In this document: positions 1-6,057 of the stretch, piece after piece
How the letters are laid out: each line of letters opens with the position of its first letter
Position numbering within the stretch: the first letter of the stretch is position 1
Assembly: GCA_001803875.1 (NCBI GenBank)
Contig: MHEO01000015.1
Location: 23,889 to 32,813 of the forward strand
Length of the DNA: 8,925 nt
Source of the DNA: Nitrospirae bacterium RIFCSPHIGHO2_01_FULL_66_17
Lineage (GTDB): Bacteria; Nitrospirota; Nitrospiria; 2-01-FULL-66-17
Direction: 5' to 3'
Made by a program: the position numbers and the translations under genes
Notes under the pieces: generated by a model
What the model was told of the DNA's origin: nothing
What the model saw: only the letters and a program-made list of their open reading frames with translations
Databases searched by the model: none

Positions 1-1396
1 CCTCGTCGAAGGTCTTGCCGATGAGTTGCAGCCCGATCGGCAGCCCCTCGGGGGAGAACCCGCACGGCATCGACAGCGCCGGTACGCCGGCCAGATTGAC
101 CGAGATCGTGAAGATGTCGGAGAGGTACATCTGCAGCGGGTCCTGTGTCTTCTCGCCCAGCCGGAACGCGGGCGTCGGCGCGGTCGGCGTCGCGATCACA
201 TCCGCGCGCTCGAACGCCCGGTCGAAATCCCGCTTGATCAGCGTGCGGACGCGCTGGGCCTTCGCGTAGTACGCGTCGTAGTAGCCCGACGACAGCGCGT
301 ACGTCCCCAGCATGATCCGGCGCTTCACCTCGGGGCCGAAGCCCTCGGCGCGGCTCCGGACGTAGAGATCGATCAGGTCGTCCGGGGCCTTGGCGCGGTG
401 GCCGTAGCGGACGCCGTCGTAGCGGGCGAGGTTGGAGCCGGCCTCGGCCGTGGCGAGCAGGTAGTACACCGCCACGGCGTACTCGGTGTGCGGCAGCGAC
501 ACGTCGACCGGGATCGCGCCCTCGCGCTCCAACGCCGCGATCGCGGCCTTCACCGCGTCCTCCACCGATCGATCCATCCCGGCAATAAAGTATTCCTTCG
601 GCACGCCGACGCGCAGCCCGCGCACGCCACGCCCCAAACCCGCGGTAAAGTCGGGGCACGCCACGTCGGCCGACGTCGAGTCGAGCGGGTCATGGCCCGC
701 GATCGCGTTCATCATCAGGGCGCAATCGGTCACGTCCTTGGTCAGCGGCCCGATCTGATCGAGCGACGAGGCGAACGCGACCAGGCCGTAACGCGACACG
801 CGGCCGTAGGTCGGCTTCAGGCCCGTCACCCCGCAGCACGCGGCCGGCTGGCGGATCGAGCCGCCCGTGTCCGACCCCAGCGCGCCCGCGCACTCGTCGG
901 CCGCCACCGCCGCCGCCGAGCCGCCAGACGATCCCCCCGGGATCCGCGTCCGATCCCACGGGTTCCTGGTCACGCCGAACGCCGAGTTCTCGGTCGAGGA
1001 GCCCATCGCGAATTCGTCCATGTTCGTCTTGCCGACGAAGACCGCCCCCTGCGCGCGCAAGCGCGCCACCACGGTGGCGTCGTAGGGCGGGATAAACCCT
1101 TCGAGAATCTTCGACGCGCAGGTCGTCTTGACGCCCGTCGTGCAGAGGTTGTCCTTGAGCGCGATCGGGATGCCGGTCAACGGCGTGACGCCCTCACCGC
1201 TTCGCAACCGCCGATCCGCGGCGTCGGCTTGGGCGCGCGCGGCCTCGCGGCAGAGCGTGAGGTAGGCATGGATCTCCCCGTCCACCGCCGCGACCCGCGC
1301 CTCCACGGCATCCAGCAATTCCCGCGCGCCGATCGCGCGGGTCTTGAGCAGCTCGTGGGCCTCGCGGATCGTCAATGTCCACAGATCGGTCGTCAC
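1..1396 (-). CDS. gatA: GatA, glutamine amidotransferase subunit A of aminoacyl-tRNA amidotransferase (3' end missing)
   Basis: GatA is the glutaminase subunit of GatCAB. It releases ammonia from glutamine, which is passed to GatB to convert Glu-tRNA(Gln) or Asp-tRNA(Asn) to the amidated form in the cytoplasm. I translated 465 codons from a GTG at 1396 down to position 2. The amidase-signature Ser-cisSer-Lys triad is intact: K81 (in GIPIALKDN), S156 (in PGGSSGGSAA) and S180 (in GSDTGGSIRQPA), matching the spacing known for the family (24 residues between the two serines). KTNMDEFAMGSSTENSAFG (123-141) is also diagnostic. The frame is still open at the window edge after ...QLIGKTFDE; family length is about 485, so about 20 residues are missing. 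No ATG lies in frame near the start, and the GTG gives the usual spacing to the conserved LTIRE helix. The gene begins 15 nt after cca. Its usual partners are displaced: gatC is three genes upstream and gatB is not seen. Confidence 0.97.
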   Translation of the reverse strand, partial: MTTDLWTLTIREAHELLKTRAIGARELLDAVEARVAAVDGEIHAYLTLCREAARAQADAADRRLRSGEGVTPLTGIPIALKDNLCTTGVKTTCASKILEGFIPPYDATVVARLRAQGAVFVGKTNMDEFAMGSSTENSAFGVTRNPWDRTRIPGGSSGGSAAAVAADECAGALGSDTGGSIRQPAACCGVTGLKPTYGRVSRYGLVAFASSLDQIGPLTKDVTDCALMMNAIAGHDPLDSTSADVACPDFTAGLGRGVRGLRVGVPKEYFIAGMDRSVEDAVKAAIAALEREGAIPVDVSLPHTEYAVAVYYLLATAEAGSNLARYDGVRYGHRAKAPDDLIDLYVRSRAEGFGPEVKRRIMLGTYALSSGYYDAYYAKAQRVRTLIKRDFDRAFERADVIATPTAPTPAFRLGEKTQDPLQMYLSDIFTISVNLAGVPALSMPCGFSPEGLPIGLQLIGKTFDE

Positions 1397-1405
1397 CTCA
1401 CCCCC
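1392..1405 (-). promoter_or_regulatory. Ribosome binding region deciding the gatA start
   Basis: Just before the proposed GTG (1396-1394) the minus strand reads GGGGG (1405-1401), a purine run 4 nt from the GTG. A second match, GAGGTGA (1398-1392), is a better complement to the 16S 3' end but overlaps the GTG itself. It would place initiation at a CTG (1384-1382) or TTG (1375-1373) in the same frame. The GTG is preferred because GatA proteins normally carry about six residues before the LTIRE-type helix. The exact first codon is therefore slightly uncertain; the product identity is not. Confidence 0.5.
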
Positions 1406-1411
1406 ATGGTG

Positions 1412-2908
1412 TCACGCCGCCGCGCCCGCGTGCCGGCGCAACCACGCCACGGCGTCGTCGGCCGTGGCGACGTCCCCCGCCAGTTGCGCCTCGCGGAGCA
1501 GGGCGAGGTACTTGCCCACGACCGGCCCCGGCGCCATTCCGAACTCGGCCATGACGCGGCGACCGTCGATCAGCGGGGGCGGCAGGCCCTTGCGTTCCCG
1601 GTCGAGCGCCGCCAGCGTCGCGATCCGCGCGCGCATCGCCCGGTAATTGGACAGATCCGGCACGCCGGACGGCGGCAGGGTCGCCATGCCGTCGGCCCAC
1701 ATCACCATCAAAAGCTGCTCCCCGGCCTGGGCATCGGCGAAGAAATAACGCTCGATCGTCGAGTTCTTCATGTCGGCGATGTCGCCGTGGACCAGCAGGA
1801 GGTGGTGCGCCACCAGCCACGCGAGCCGATCCGCGTCGATGTGCCACTCGGACTCGCGCGGAAACTGCGAGAGCTTCACCCGCTCGCACAGCGCCTTCGC
1901 CATCCTCGCGCCGACGTGGTCGTGGCCGTTGAACCGGATGCGGTCGGTGCCGTCCTTCTCCGGCGTCGCGATCGTCGCCGGCTTGGCCACGTCGTGCAGC
2001 AGCACGGCGAAGATCACCTCGGCGCCGGGCCGCTTCCCCGGCCACTCCTCGCCCCATTCGGCCGACGCCAGCCGCTCCAACGCCAGCCGGGTATGCACCC
2101 ATACGTCGCCTTCCGCGTGATAATTCGGCGGCTGGGGGCAGCCCCGCATGGGCAGGAGTTCCGGCATCACCGCCGCGATCGCGCCGCTCTGCTCCCAGAG
2201 ATCCAGCGCCCTGACCGGATCGGCCGCGACCGCGCGGACCAGTTCGCGGCCGACGGTTTCGCGGGGCACGATGAACTCGCCGCGGCGCGCCGCGTTGATC
2301 TGCGGCATCAGCCGGCACAGCGAGGCCCACGTCCCCGGCTCCCAGTCAAAGGTCAACTGGCACGCCAGCCGCAGCCCCCGGAGCATTCGGGAGTAATCCT
2401 CGGCGAACCGCAGGTCGGGGTCGCCCACCGCCCGCAGGCGTCGCTTGCAGAGGTCGGCCTTGCCGTCGTACGGGTCGATCAGGTCGCCGGTGAGCACGTC
2501 CAGCGCCATCGCGTTGACCGTGAAATCCCTCCGGCCCAGGTCGTCCTCGACGCGCAACGTCGGATCCGACTGCACCGCGAATTCACGGTACGCGCCGGAC
2601 AGGGCCTCGGAGTGCTCGGTGCGGGGCAACGCGACGTCGATCGCCTCGGCCGGGTCCCAGCCCTCGGGCACGAACTTGTAGACGCCGAACGTCTTGCCGA
2701 CGTAGTGAACGCGCCCCACCCCTCCCAGAAATCGTTCGAGGGCGTCGCCCGGCACGCCCCGCACCACGAAGTCGAGATCCTTGGTTTCGCGCCCCAGCAT
2801 GGCATCCCGCACCGCCCCGCCAACCAGGTACACCTGCGCCTGGGGGAAGCGCTTCGCGAGCGCGCGGAGGAACCCGAGTTCCGGTCGTTGTAAGGCTTCG
2901 ATCCGCAT
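1412..2908 (-). CDS. cca: Class II CCA-adding tRNA nucleotidyltransferase with HD domain
   Basis: This 498-residue protein is predicted to add or repair the CCA end of tRNAs using CTP and ATP, without a nucleic acid template. Class II motifs are visible in order: YLVGGAVRD (27-35) followed by the catalytic DLD (D44, D46); RRDFTVNAMA (126-135), the ribose-discriminating motif B; DPYDG (145-149), the hinge region; and EDYSR (170-174), the EDxxR amino-acid template. An HD phosphohydrolase domain follows, with H272 (in GDVWVHT), H305-D306 (in LLHDVAKP), H329-D330-H331 and H368-H369. The protein is longer than E. coli Cca (about 412). A poly(A) polymerase or an enzyme limited to CC- or A-addition belongs to the same superfamily and cannot be fully excluded, but the intact motifs favour full CCA addition. 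The ATG at 2908 has a good GGGGAG 6 nt upstream. The gene ends 15 nt before gatA, a fitting tRNA-related neighbour. Confidence 0.9.
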   Translation of the reverse strand: MRIEALQRPELGFLRALAKRFPQAQVYLVGGAVRDAMLGRETKDLDFVVRGVPGDALERFLGGVGRVHYVGKTFGVYKFVPEGWDPAEAIDVALPRTEHSEALSGAYREFAVQSDPTLRVEDDLGRRDFTVNAMALDVLTGDLIDPYDGKADLCKRRLRAVGDPDLRFAEDYSRMLRGLRLACQLTFDWEPGTWASLCRLMPQINAARRGEFIVPRETVGRELVRAVAADPVRALDLWEQSGAIAAVMPELLPMRGCPQPPNYHAEGDVWVHTRLALERLASAEWGEEWPGKRPGAEVIFAVLLHDVAKPATIATPEKDGTDRIRFNGHDHVGARMAKALCERVKLSQFPRESEWHIDADRLAWLVAHHLLLVHGDIADMKNSTIERYFFADAQAGEQLLMVMWADGMATLPPSGVPDLSNYRAMRARIATLAALDRERKGLPPPLIDGRRVMAEFGMAPGPVVGKYLALLREAQLAGDVATADDAVAWLRRHAGAAA

Positions 2909-2914
2909 ACCAAT

Positions 2915-2920
2915 CTCCCC
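2915..2920 (-). promoter_or_regulatory. cca ribosome binding site inside a poly-G tract
   Basis: The minus strand reads GGGGAG, then 6 nt (ATTGGT), then the cca ATG. The four Gs are the downstream end of an uninterrupted run of ten Gs (2917-2926). That run also forms the outer edge of the adjacent repeat, so the repeat appears to contribute part of the Shine-Dalgarno sequence. Confidence 0.7.
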
Positions 2921-3002
2921 CCCCCCTGTCCCTCCCCCGCAAGGGGGGAGGGAACCTTTCGCCGATTCCCTCCCCCTCGACGGGGGAGGGTGAGGGAGGG
3001 GG
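2918..3002. repeat. Inverted pair of REP-like G/C-rich palindromes between panD and cca
   Basis: Two 37-nt units lie head to head around an 11-nt spacer (2955-2965). Unit 1 is 2918-2954; unit 2, 2966-3002, read on the minus strand. Aligned by hand they agree at 30 of 37 positions, and most differences fall in the loop. Each unit is a hairpin: unit 1 pairs TCCCTCCCCC (2929-2938) with GGGGGAGGGA (2944-2953) around a 5-nt loop; unit 2 pairs CCCTCCCCC (2968-2976) with GGGGGAGGG (2982-2990) around TCGAC. Identical stems with divergent loops are typical of dispersed REP-type elements, where pairs like this are common. The doublet takes up nearly all of the 102-nt spacer, from 9 nt after the panD stop to the cca ribosome binding site. 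No T-run follows on the coding strand, so it is not a standard terminator. Confidence 0.8.
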
Positions 3003-3010
3003 TGCCGCCC

Positions 3011-3361
3011 CTAGGCTTTGATCCGATTCTTCTCGTCGACCTTCACAATCGTCGGCTGGTACCGCGCCAACTCCTGCTCGGAATAGTACTCGTAGCAAAA
3101 GATGATGACCTTGTCGCCGATCATTGCCTTCCGCGCTGTGGGGCCGTTCAGACAGACCATTCCCGATCCGCGGGGACCGGGGATCACGTACGTCTCGAAC
3201 CGCTCCCCGTTCTGGAGGTTGGACACCATGATCTGCTCGTACGGCAGGATCCCCGCCGCCTGGATGAGGTCCTCGTCCAGCGTCAGGCTGCCCTCGTACT
3301 CCAAGTCCGCACCGGTGACCGTGGCGCGATGAATTTTCGACCGCAGCATCAATCGCAGCAT
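3011..3361 (-). CDS. panD: PanD, aspartate 1-decarboxylase proenzyme
   Basis: PanD is a pyruvoyl enzyme that decarboxylates L-aspartate to beta-alanine for pantothenate and coenzyme A synthesis. It is made as a proenzyme that cleaves itself between Gly24 and Ser25; the new Ser becomes the pyruvoyl group. The 116-residue product aligns with E. coli PanD without gaps through this region: K9 (in MLRSKIHR), Y22, the cleavage site in YEGS (22-25), R54 and Y58 (in ERFETYVI) and N72 (in CLNG), all positions known to matter in the family. Length is normal (E. coli 126). The ATG at 3361 gives the family's usual N-terminus and has GAGGAG at 3366-3371, 4 nt upstream. No other pantothenate genes are nearby. 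The gene sits between gatC and cca with repeat-bearing spacers on both sides, unlike the tightly packed rest of the cluster, which suggests it may be a later insertion. Confidence 0.97.
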   Translation of the reverse strand: MLRLMLRSKIHRATVTGADLEYEGSLTLDEDLIQAAGILPYEQIMVSNLQNGERFETYVIPGPRGSGMVCLNGPTARKAMIGDKVIIFCYEYYSEQELARYQPTIVKVDEKNRIKA

Positions 3362-3365
3362 GCGT

Positions 3366-3371
3366 CTCCTC
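3366..3371 (-). promoter_or_regulatory. panD ribosome binding site
   Basis: GAGGAG on the minus strand followed by ACGC and the panD ATG. It is strong and well placed, and independent of the hairpin repeat about 40 nt further upstream, so panD can be translated without coupling to gatC. Confidence 0.75.
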
Positions 3372-3410
3372 GTCTACAGACTCCGAAACCCACCGTTTCA
3401 CCCGCGGAGC

Positions 3411-3456
3411 AAATCCCCCCTTGCCCCCCTTTGACAAAGGGGGGATGGGGGGATTT
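3411..3456. repeat. Large two-stem palindromic repeat between gatC and panD
   Basis: A 46-nt near-perfect inverted repeat. The outer stem pairs AAATCCCCCC (3411-3420) with GGGGGGATTT (3447-3456). The inner stem pairs CCCCCCTTT (3424-3432) with AAAGGGGGG (3436-3444) around the 3-nt loop GAC. A small internal loop, TTG against AT, separates them. It starts 20 nt after the gatC stop. Its sequence differs from the panD-cca repeat (T/A blocks and six-base C/G runs), so it is a separate family. From memory, similar elements are scattered through intergenic regions of several environmental bacterial lineages; I could not search. No T-run follows the stem towards panD, so I do not call a terminator, although a stem this strong could protect mRNA ends or slow transcription. 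Confidence 0.8.
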
Positions 3457-3476
3457 CAACGAAAGAAATGACACCG

Positions 3477-3764
3477 TCATTCGATGATCTTGGGCACCCG
3501 AAAACAGCCGCCATCAACATCCGGCGCATTGGCGAACGCCTGCTCGCGCGAGAGCGACGGCCGCACCTCGTCTTCGCGGAAGACGTTCTGAATCGGGATC
3601 ACGTGGGACGTCGGCTCCACGCTCGACGTATCCAGACGGTTGAGCGTTTGGACGTAGGTCAAGATCGACGAGAGCTGGCGCGCGAAGAGGGCCTTCTCCT
3701 CCTCGCCGATCGCCAACCGCGCCAGCTTCGCTACGTGTTCGACTTGTTCGCGCGTGATCTCCAT
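3477..3764 (-). CDS. gatC: GatC, subunit C of aminoacyl-tRNA amidotransferase
   Basis: GatC is the small belt subunit that wraps around GatA and GatB and stabilises the GatCAB complex; it has no catalytic residues. The 95-residue product has the family's full length and hallmarks: the N-terminal helix EITREQVEHVAKLARLAI, the second helix ending in ILTYVQTLNRLDT, the VEPTSHVIP segment, REDEVRPSLSREQAFANAP, and the C-terminal FRVPKIIE. The ATG at 3764 has AGAGGA (3773-3778) 8 nt upstream. That site overlaps the end of pcrA, whose stop is 14 nt before the gatC start, so the two are probably co-transcribed and perhaps translationally coupled. Normally gatA and gatB follow directly; here panD and cca come between gatC and gatA. 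Confidence 0.95.
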   Translation of the reverse strand: MEITREQVEHVAKLARLAIGEEEKALFARQLSSILTYVQTLNRLDTSSVEPTSHVIPIQNVFREDEVRPSLSREQAFANAPDVDGGCFRVPKIIE

Positions 3765-3778
3765 GATCGATGTCCTCT

Positions 3779-6043
3779 CTACGACACCACCTCCAACCGC
3801 GCGTACTTCACGGCCAGCTTTTTCGTGCCCGCCGAACGGAACGTCACCACCACGCGGGCCTCCTCGCCGACCCCTTCGCTCATCTGGATCGTCCCCACCC
3901 CCCAGACGGGATGGCGAACCCGCACGCCCTTCAGGAACGGCGACGGCTCATCAGACGAGATCCCGCCGACGTCCTGGTTGAAGAAGTGCTCCTCCGGGGA
4001 CGCCCCCCGAGGCACGCTCCGCAGCCGCTCCCGAACATCCGGGGTCCCGCCGTCGCGGCGATTCCACGGGGCCGCCGCCACGGCGCCCCCGCCGATCCGG
4101 ACCTCGCATTTTAACTCGTCGGGGATCTCTTCCACAAATCGCGAAGGCGCATTGTACTGGACCGACCCGTAGAGCCGCCGCACGGCCGTGCACGTGATGT
4201 ACAGCCGTTCCTTGGCGCGGGTGATCCCCACGTAGCAGAGCCGGCGCTCCTCCTCCATCGCGTCCGCCTCCCGGAGCGAGCGCGAGTGCGGGAACAGCCC
4301 CTCCTCCATGCCGACCATGAAGACCACCGGGAACTCCAGGCCCTTCGCGGAATGCACCGTCATCAGCGGCACGGCCCCGTCGCTGGACGCAAGGGCGTCC
4401 ACGTCCGACACGAGCGCCACTTGATCGAGAAACGCGGGCAGGCTCGCGTCGTCCGATCGTTCCTCGAACTCCTCGACCGCGGAGAACAACTCCTGGATGT
4501 TCTCGACCCGCCCCTCGGCCTCCGGCCCCGCCTCCTCGCGCAGCGCATTGAGGTAGCGCGTCCGCTCCAGCGTCGCCGCGAGGAGCGCCGAGACGGACTG
4601 CGCCCGCGCGACCTCCCGCAGCCCGTCGAGCAGCGCGAGGAAGCGCTCGATCGCGCGGCGCGACGCGGGCGCGAGCAGCGGGACGACGGTCTCCGTCCCC
4701 CCGTCGGCCGCGAGCTCGCGCAGCGCCGCATCCCACGACAGGTCGCGGGCCGCCGCGTGCGCCCCCACCCGCTCCAGCGTCGTGGCACCGATGCCGCGCG
4801 TCGGGACGTTGATGATCCGCCTGAGGCTCATCTCGTCGGCCGGATTCGAGACCGCGCGCAGGTACGCGACGACGTCCTTCACCTCCTTGCGCTCGTAGAA
4901 GCGCAACCCGCCCACGATCACGTACGGGATCCCGTCGCGGCGCAGCCGGTCCTCGATGGCGCGAGACTGGGCGTTGGTTCGATACAGCACGCCGAAGTCC
5001 CGGTAGACCTTGCCCTCGCGGAGGTGCTCCCCCAGCGTCCGGCAGACGTAGGCCGCCTCGCTCTCCTCGTCCGAGAGCTTCGCGACGACGACCTTCTCGC
5101 CGCCCGCCCGGTCGGTCCACAGACGCTTTCCCTTTCGGGATTCGTTCCGTTCCACGACCGCCGAGGCGGCCGAGAGGATCGCCTGCGTCGAGCGATAATT
5201 CTGCTCCAGCTTGACGACCTTCGCGCGAGGGAAGTCCTTCTCGAACTCCAGGATGTTGCGGACGTCGGCCCCGCGGAACGCGTAGATGCTCTGGTCATCG
5301 TCGCCCACCACGCACAGGTTGGCGCGCTCGCCGGCCAGCAGCCGGATCAGGCGGTACTGGGCGTGGTTGGTGTCCTGATACTCGTCCACCATGAGATACT
5401 GAAACTGTCTCCGGTAGCCGTCCAGGACGTCGGGCGCTCGCTCGAACAGCGCCACCGTCTGCATAACGAGGTCGTCGAAATCCCACGCCCCGGCCGTCCG
5501 CAACCGATCGCGGTAGAGGGGATAGACCTGCGCGACCTTTTCCTCCACGCCGAAGCCCTCGGCCTCCGCGCGGAACGCCTCGGGCGTCGTCAGCGCGTTC
5601 TTCAGCGCCGAAATCCGCCGCCCGATCGCCTGCGGCTTGTAGACGTCCTCGTTGATGCCCAGTTGCCGGACGCAGTCGCGGAGCAGGGCGACCTGATCGC
5701 CGGAATCGTAGATCACGAACGTCTTGGGGTATCCCACGCGCTCCGCGTGGGTTCGCAGGATCCGCACGCACGCCGAATGAAACGTGCTCACCCAGGCCCC
5801 GCGCCCCGCGGGGCCGAGCAACTGCTCCACCCGCTCCTTCATCTCGCCCGCGGCCTTGTTCGTGAACGTCACGGCCAGGATCTGGGAGGGGTGCACGCCG
5901 GACGAGGCGATCAGGTGCGCGATCCGGTACGCGATCACCCGCGTCTTGCCGCTGCCCGCCCCCGCCAGGATCAACAGCGGCCCCTCGGTGTGCTGCACCG
6001 CTTCGCGCTGGGGCGGATTCAACTCGTGCAACAAATCATTCAT
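3779..6043 (-). CDS. pcrA: PcrA/UvrD-type ATP-dependent 3'-5' DNA helicase (SF1A)
   Basis: A 754-residue superfamily 1A helicase predicted to unwind DNA 3' to 5' in nucleotide excision and mismatch repair and to remove RNA polymerase or recombinase obstacles. Motifs in order: Q-motif LNPPQREAV (8-16), Walker A AGAGSGKT (27-34), motif Ia TFTNKAAGEM (59-68), TFH (87-89), Walker B VDEYQDTN (219-226), motif III GDDDQSIYAFRGA (247-259), motif IV LEQNYRST (279-286), motif V MTVHSAKGLEFPVVF (561-575) and motif VI ERRLCYVGITRAKER (599-613). After a weakly conserved linker, residues 706-754 (GVRVRHPVWGVGTI...) form the Tudor-like C-terminal domain that binds RNA polymerase in PcrA/UvrD. Rep usually lacks this domain, which argues against Rep. 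The ATG at 6043 puts the Q-motif at the usual position and has GGGGA 8 nt upstream; the frame is open for another 316 codons upstream, but that part overlaps glmS and is not real. It starts 14 nt after glmS. Confidence 0.95.
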   Translation of the reverse strand: MNDLLHELNPPQREAVQHTEGPLLILAGAGSGKTRVIAYRIAHLIASSGVHPSQILAVTFTNKAAGEMKERVEQLLGPAGRGAWVSTFHSACVRILRTHAERVGYPKTFVIYDSGDQVALLRDCVRQLGINEDVYKPQAIGRRISALKNALTTPEAFRAEAEGFGVEEKVAQVYPLYRDRLRTAGAWDFDDLVMQTVALFERAPDVLDGYRRQFQYLMVDEYQDTNHAQYRLIRLLAGERANLCVVGDDDQSIYAFRGADVRNILEFEKDFPRAKVVKLEQNYRSTQAILSAASAVVERNESRKGKRLWTDRAGGEKVVVAKLSDEESEAAYVCRTLGEHLREGKVYRDFGVLYRTNAQSRAIEDRLRRDGIPYVIVGGLRFYERKEVKDVVAYLRAVSNPADEMSLRRIINVPTRGIGATTLERVGAHAAARDLSWDAALRELAADGGTETVVPLLAPASRRAIERFLALLDGLREVARAQSVSALLAATLERTRYLNALREEAGPEAEGRVENIQELFSAVEEFEERSDDASLPAFLDQVALVSDVDALASSDGAVPLMTVHSAKGLEFPVVFMVGMEEGLFPHSRSLREADAMEEERRLCYVGITRAKERLYITCTAVRRLYGSVQYNAPSRFVEEIPDELKCEVRIGGGAVAAAPWNRRDGGTPDVRERLRSVPRGASPEEHFFNQDVGGISSDEPSPFLKGVRVRHPVWGVGTIQMSEGVGEEARVVVTFRSAGTKKLAVKYARLEVVS

Positions 6044-6057
6044 CAGTGTCTTCCCCT

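Noticed and set aside
26..2893. Very long plus-strand open frame (955 codons) opposite gatA and cca
   Set aside because: It is antisense to two clearly homologous genes, its translation is an Arg/Gly/His/Ala-rich string with no recognisable domain, and long open antisense frames are expected in G+C-rich coding DNA.
2918..3002. A two-unit CRISPR-like array
   Set aside because: The units are inverted relative to each other, are themselves palindromes, and are separated by only 11 nt; there are no direct repeats with spacer-sized gaps and no cas genes.
2583..3437. Minus-strand 284-codon frame spanning panD and the start of cca
   Set aside because: It overlaps panD and cca in a different frame and translates the G/C-rich repeats into Gly/Arg/Pro-rich low-complexity sequence; there is no homology I can recognise.
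3411..3456. Rho-independent terminator after gatC
   Set aside because: The stem is strong, but no T-run follows it on the minus strand; the next bases are G/C-rich. A repeat element is the better reading.
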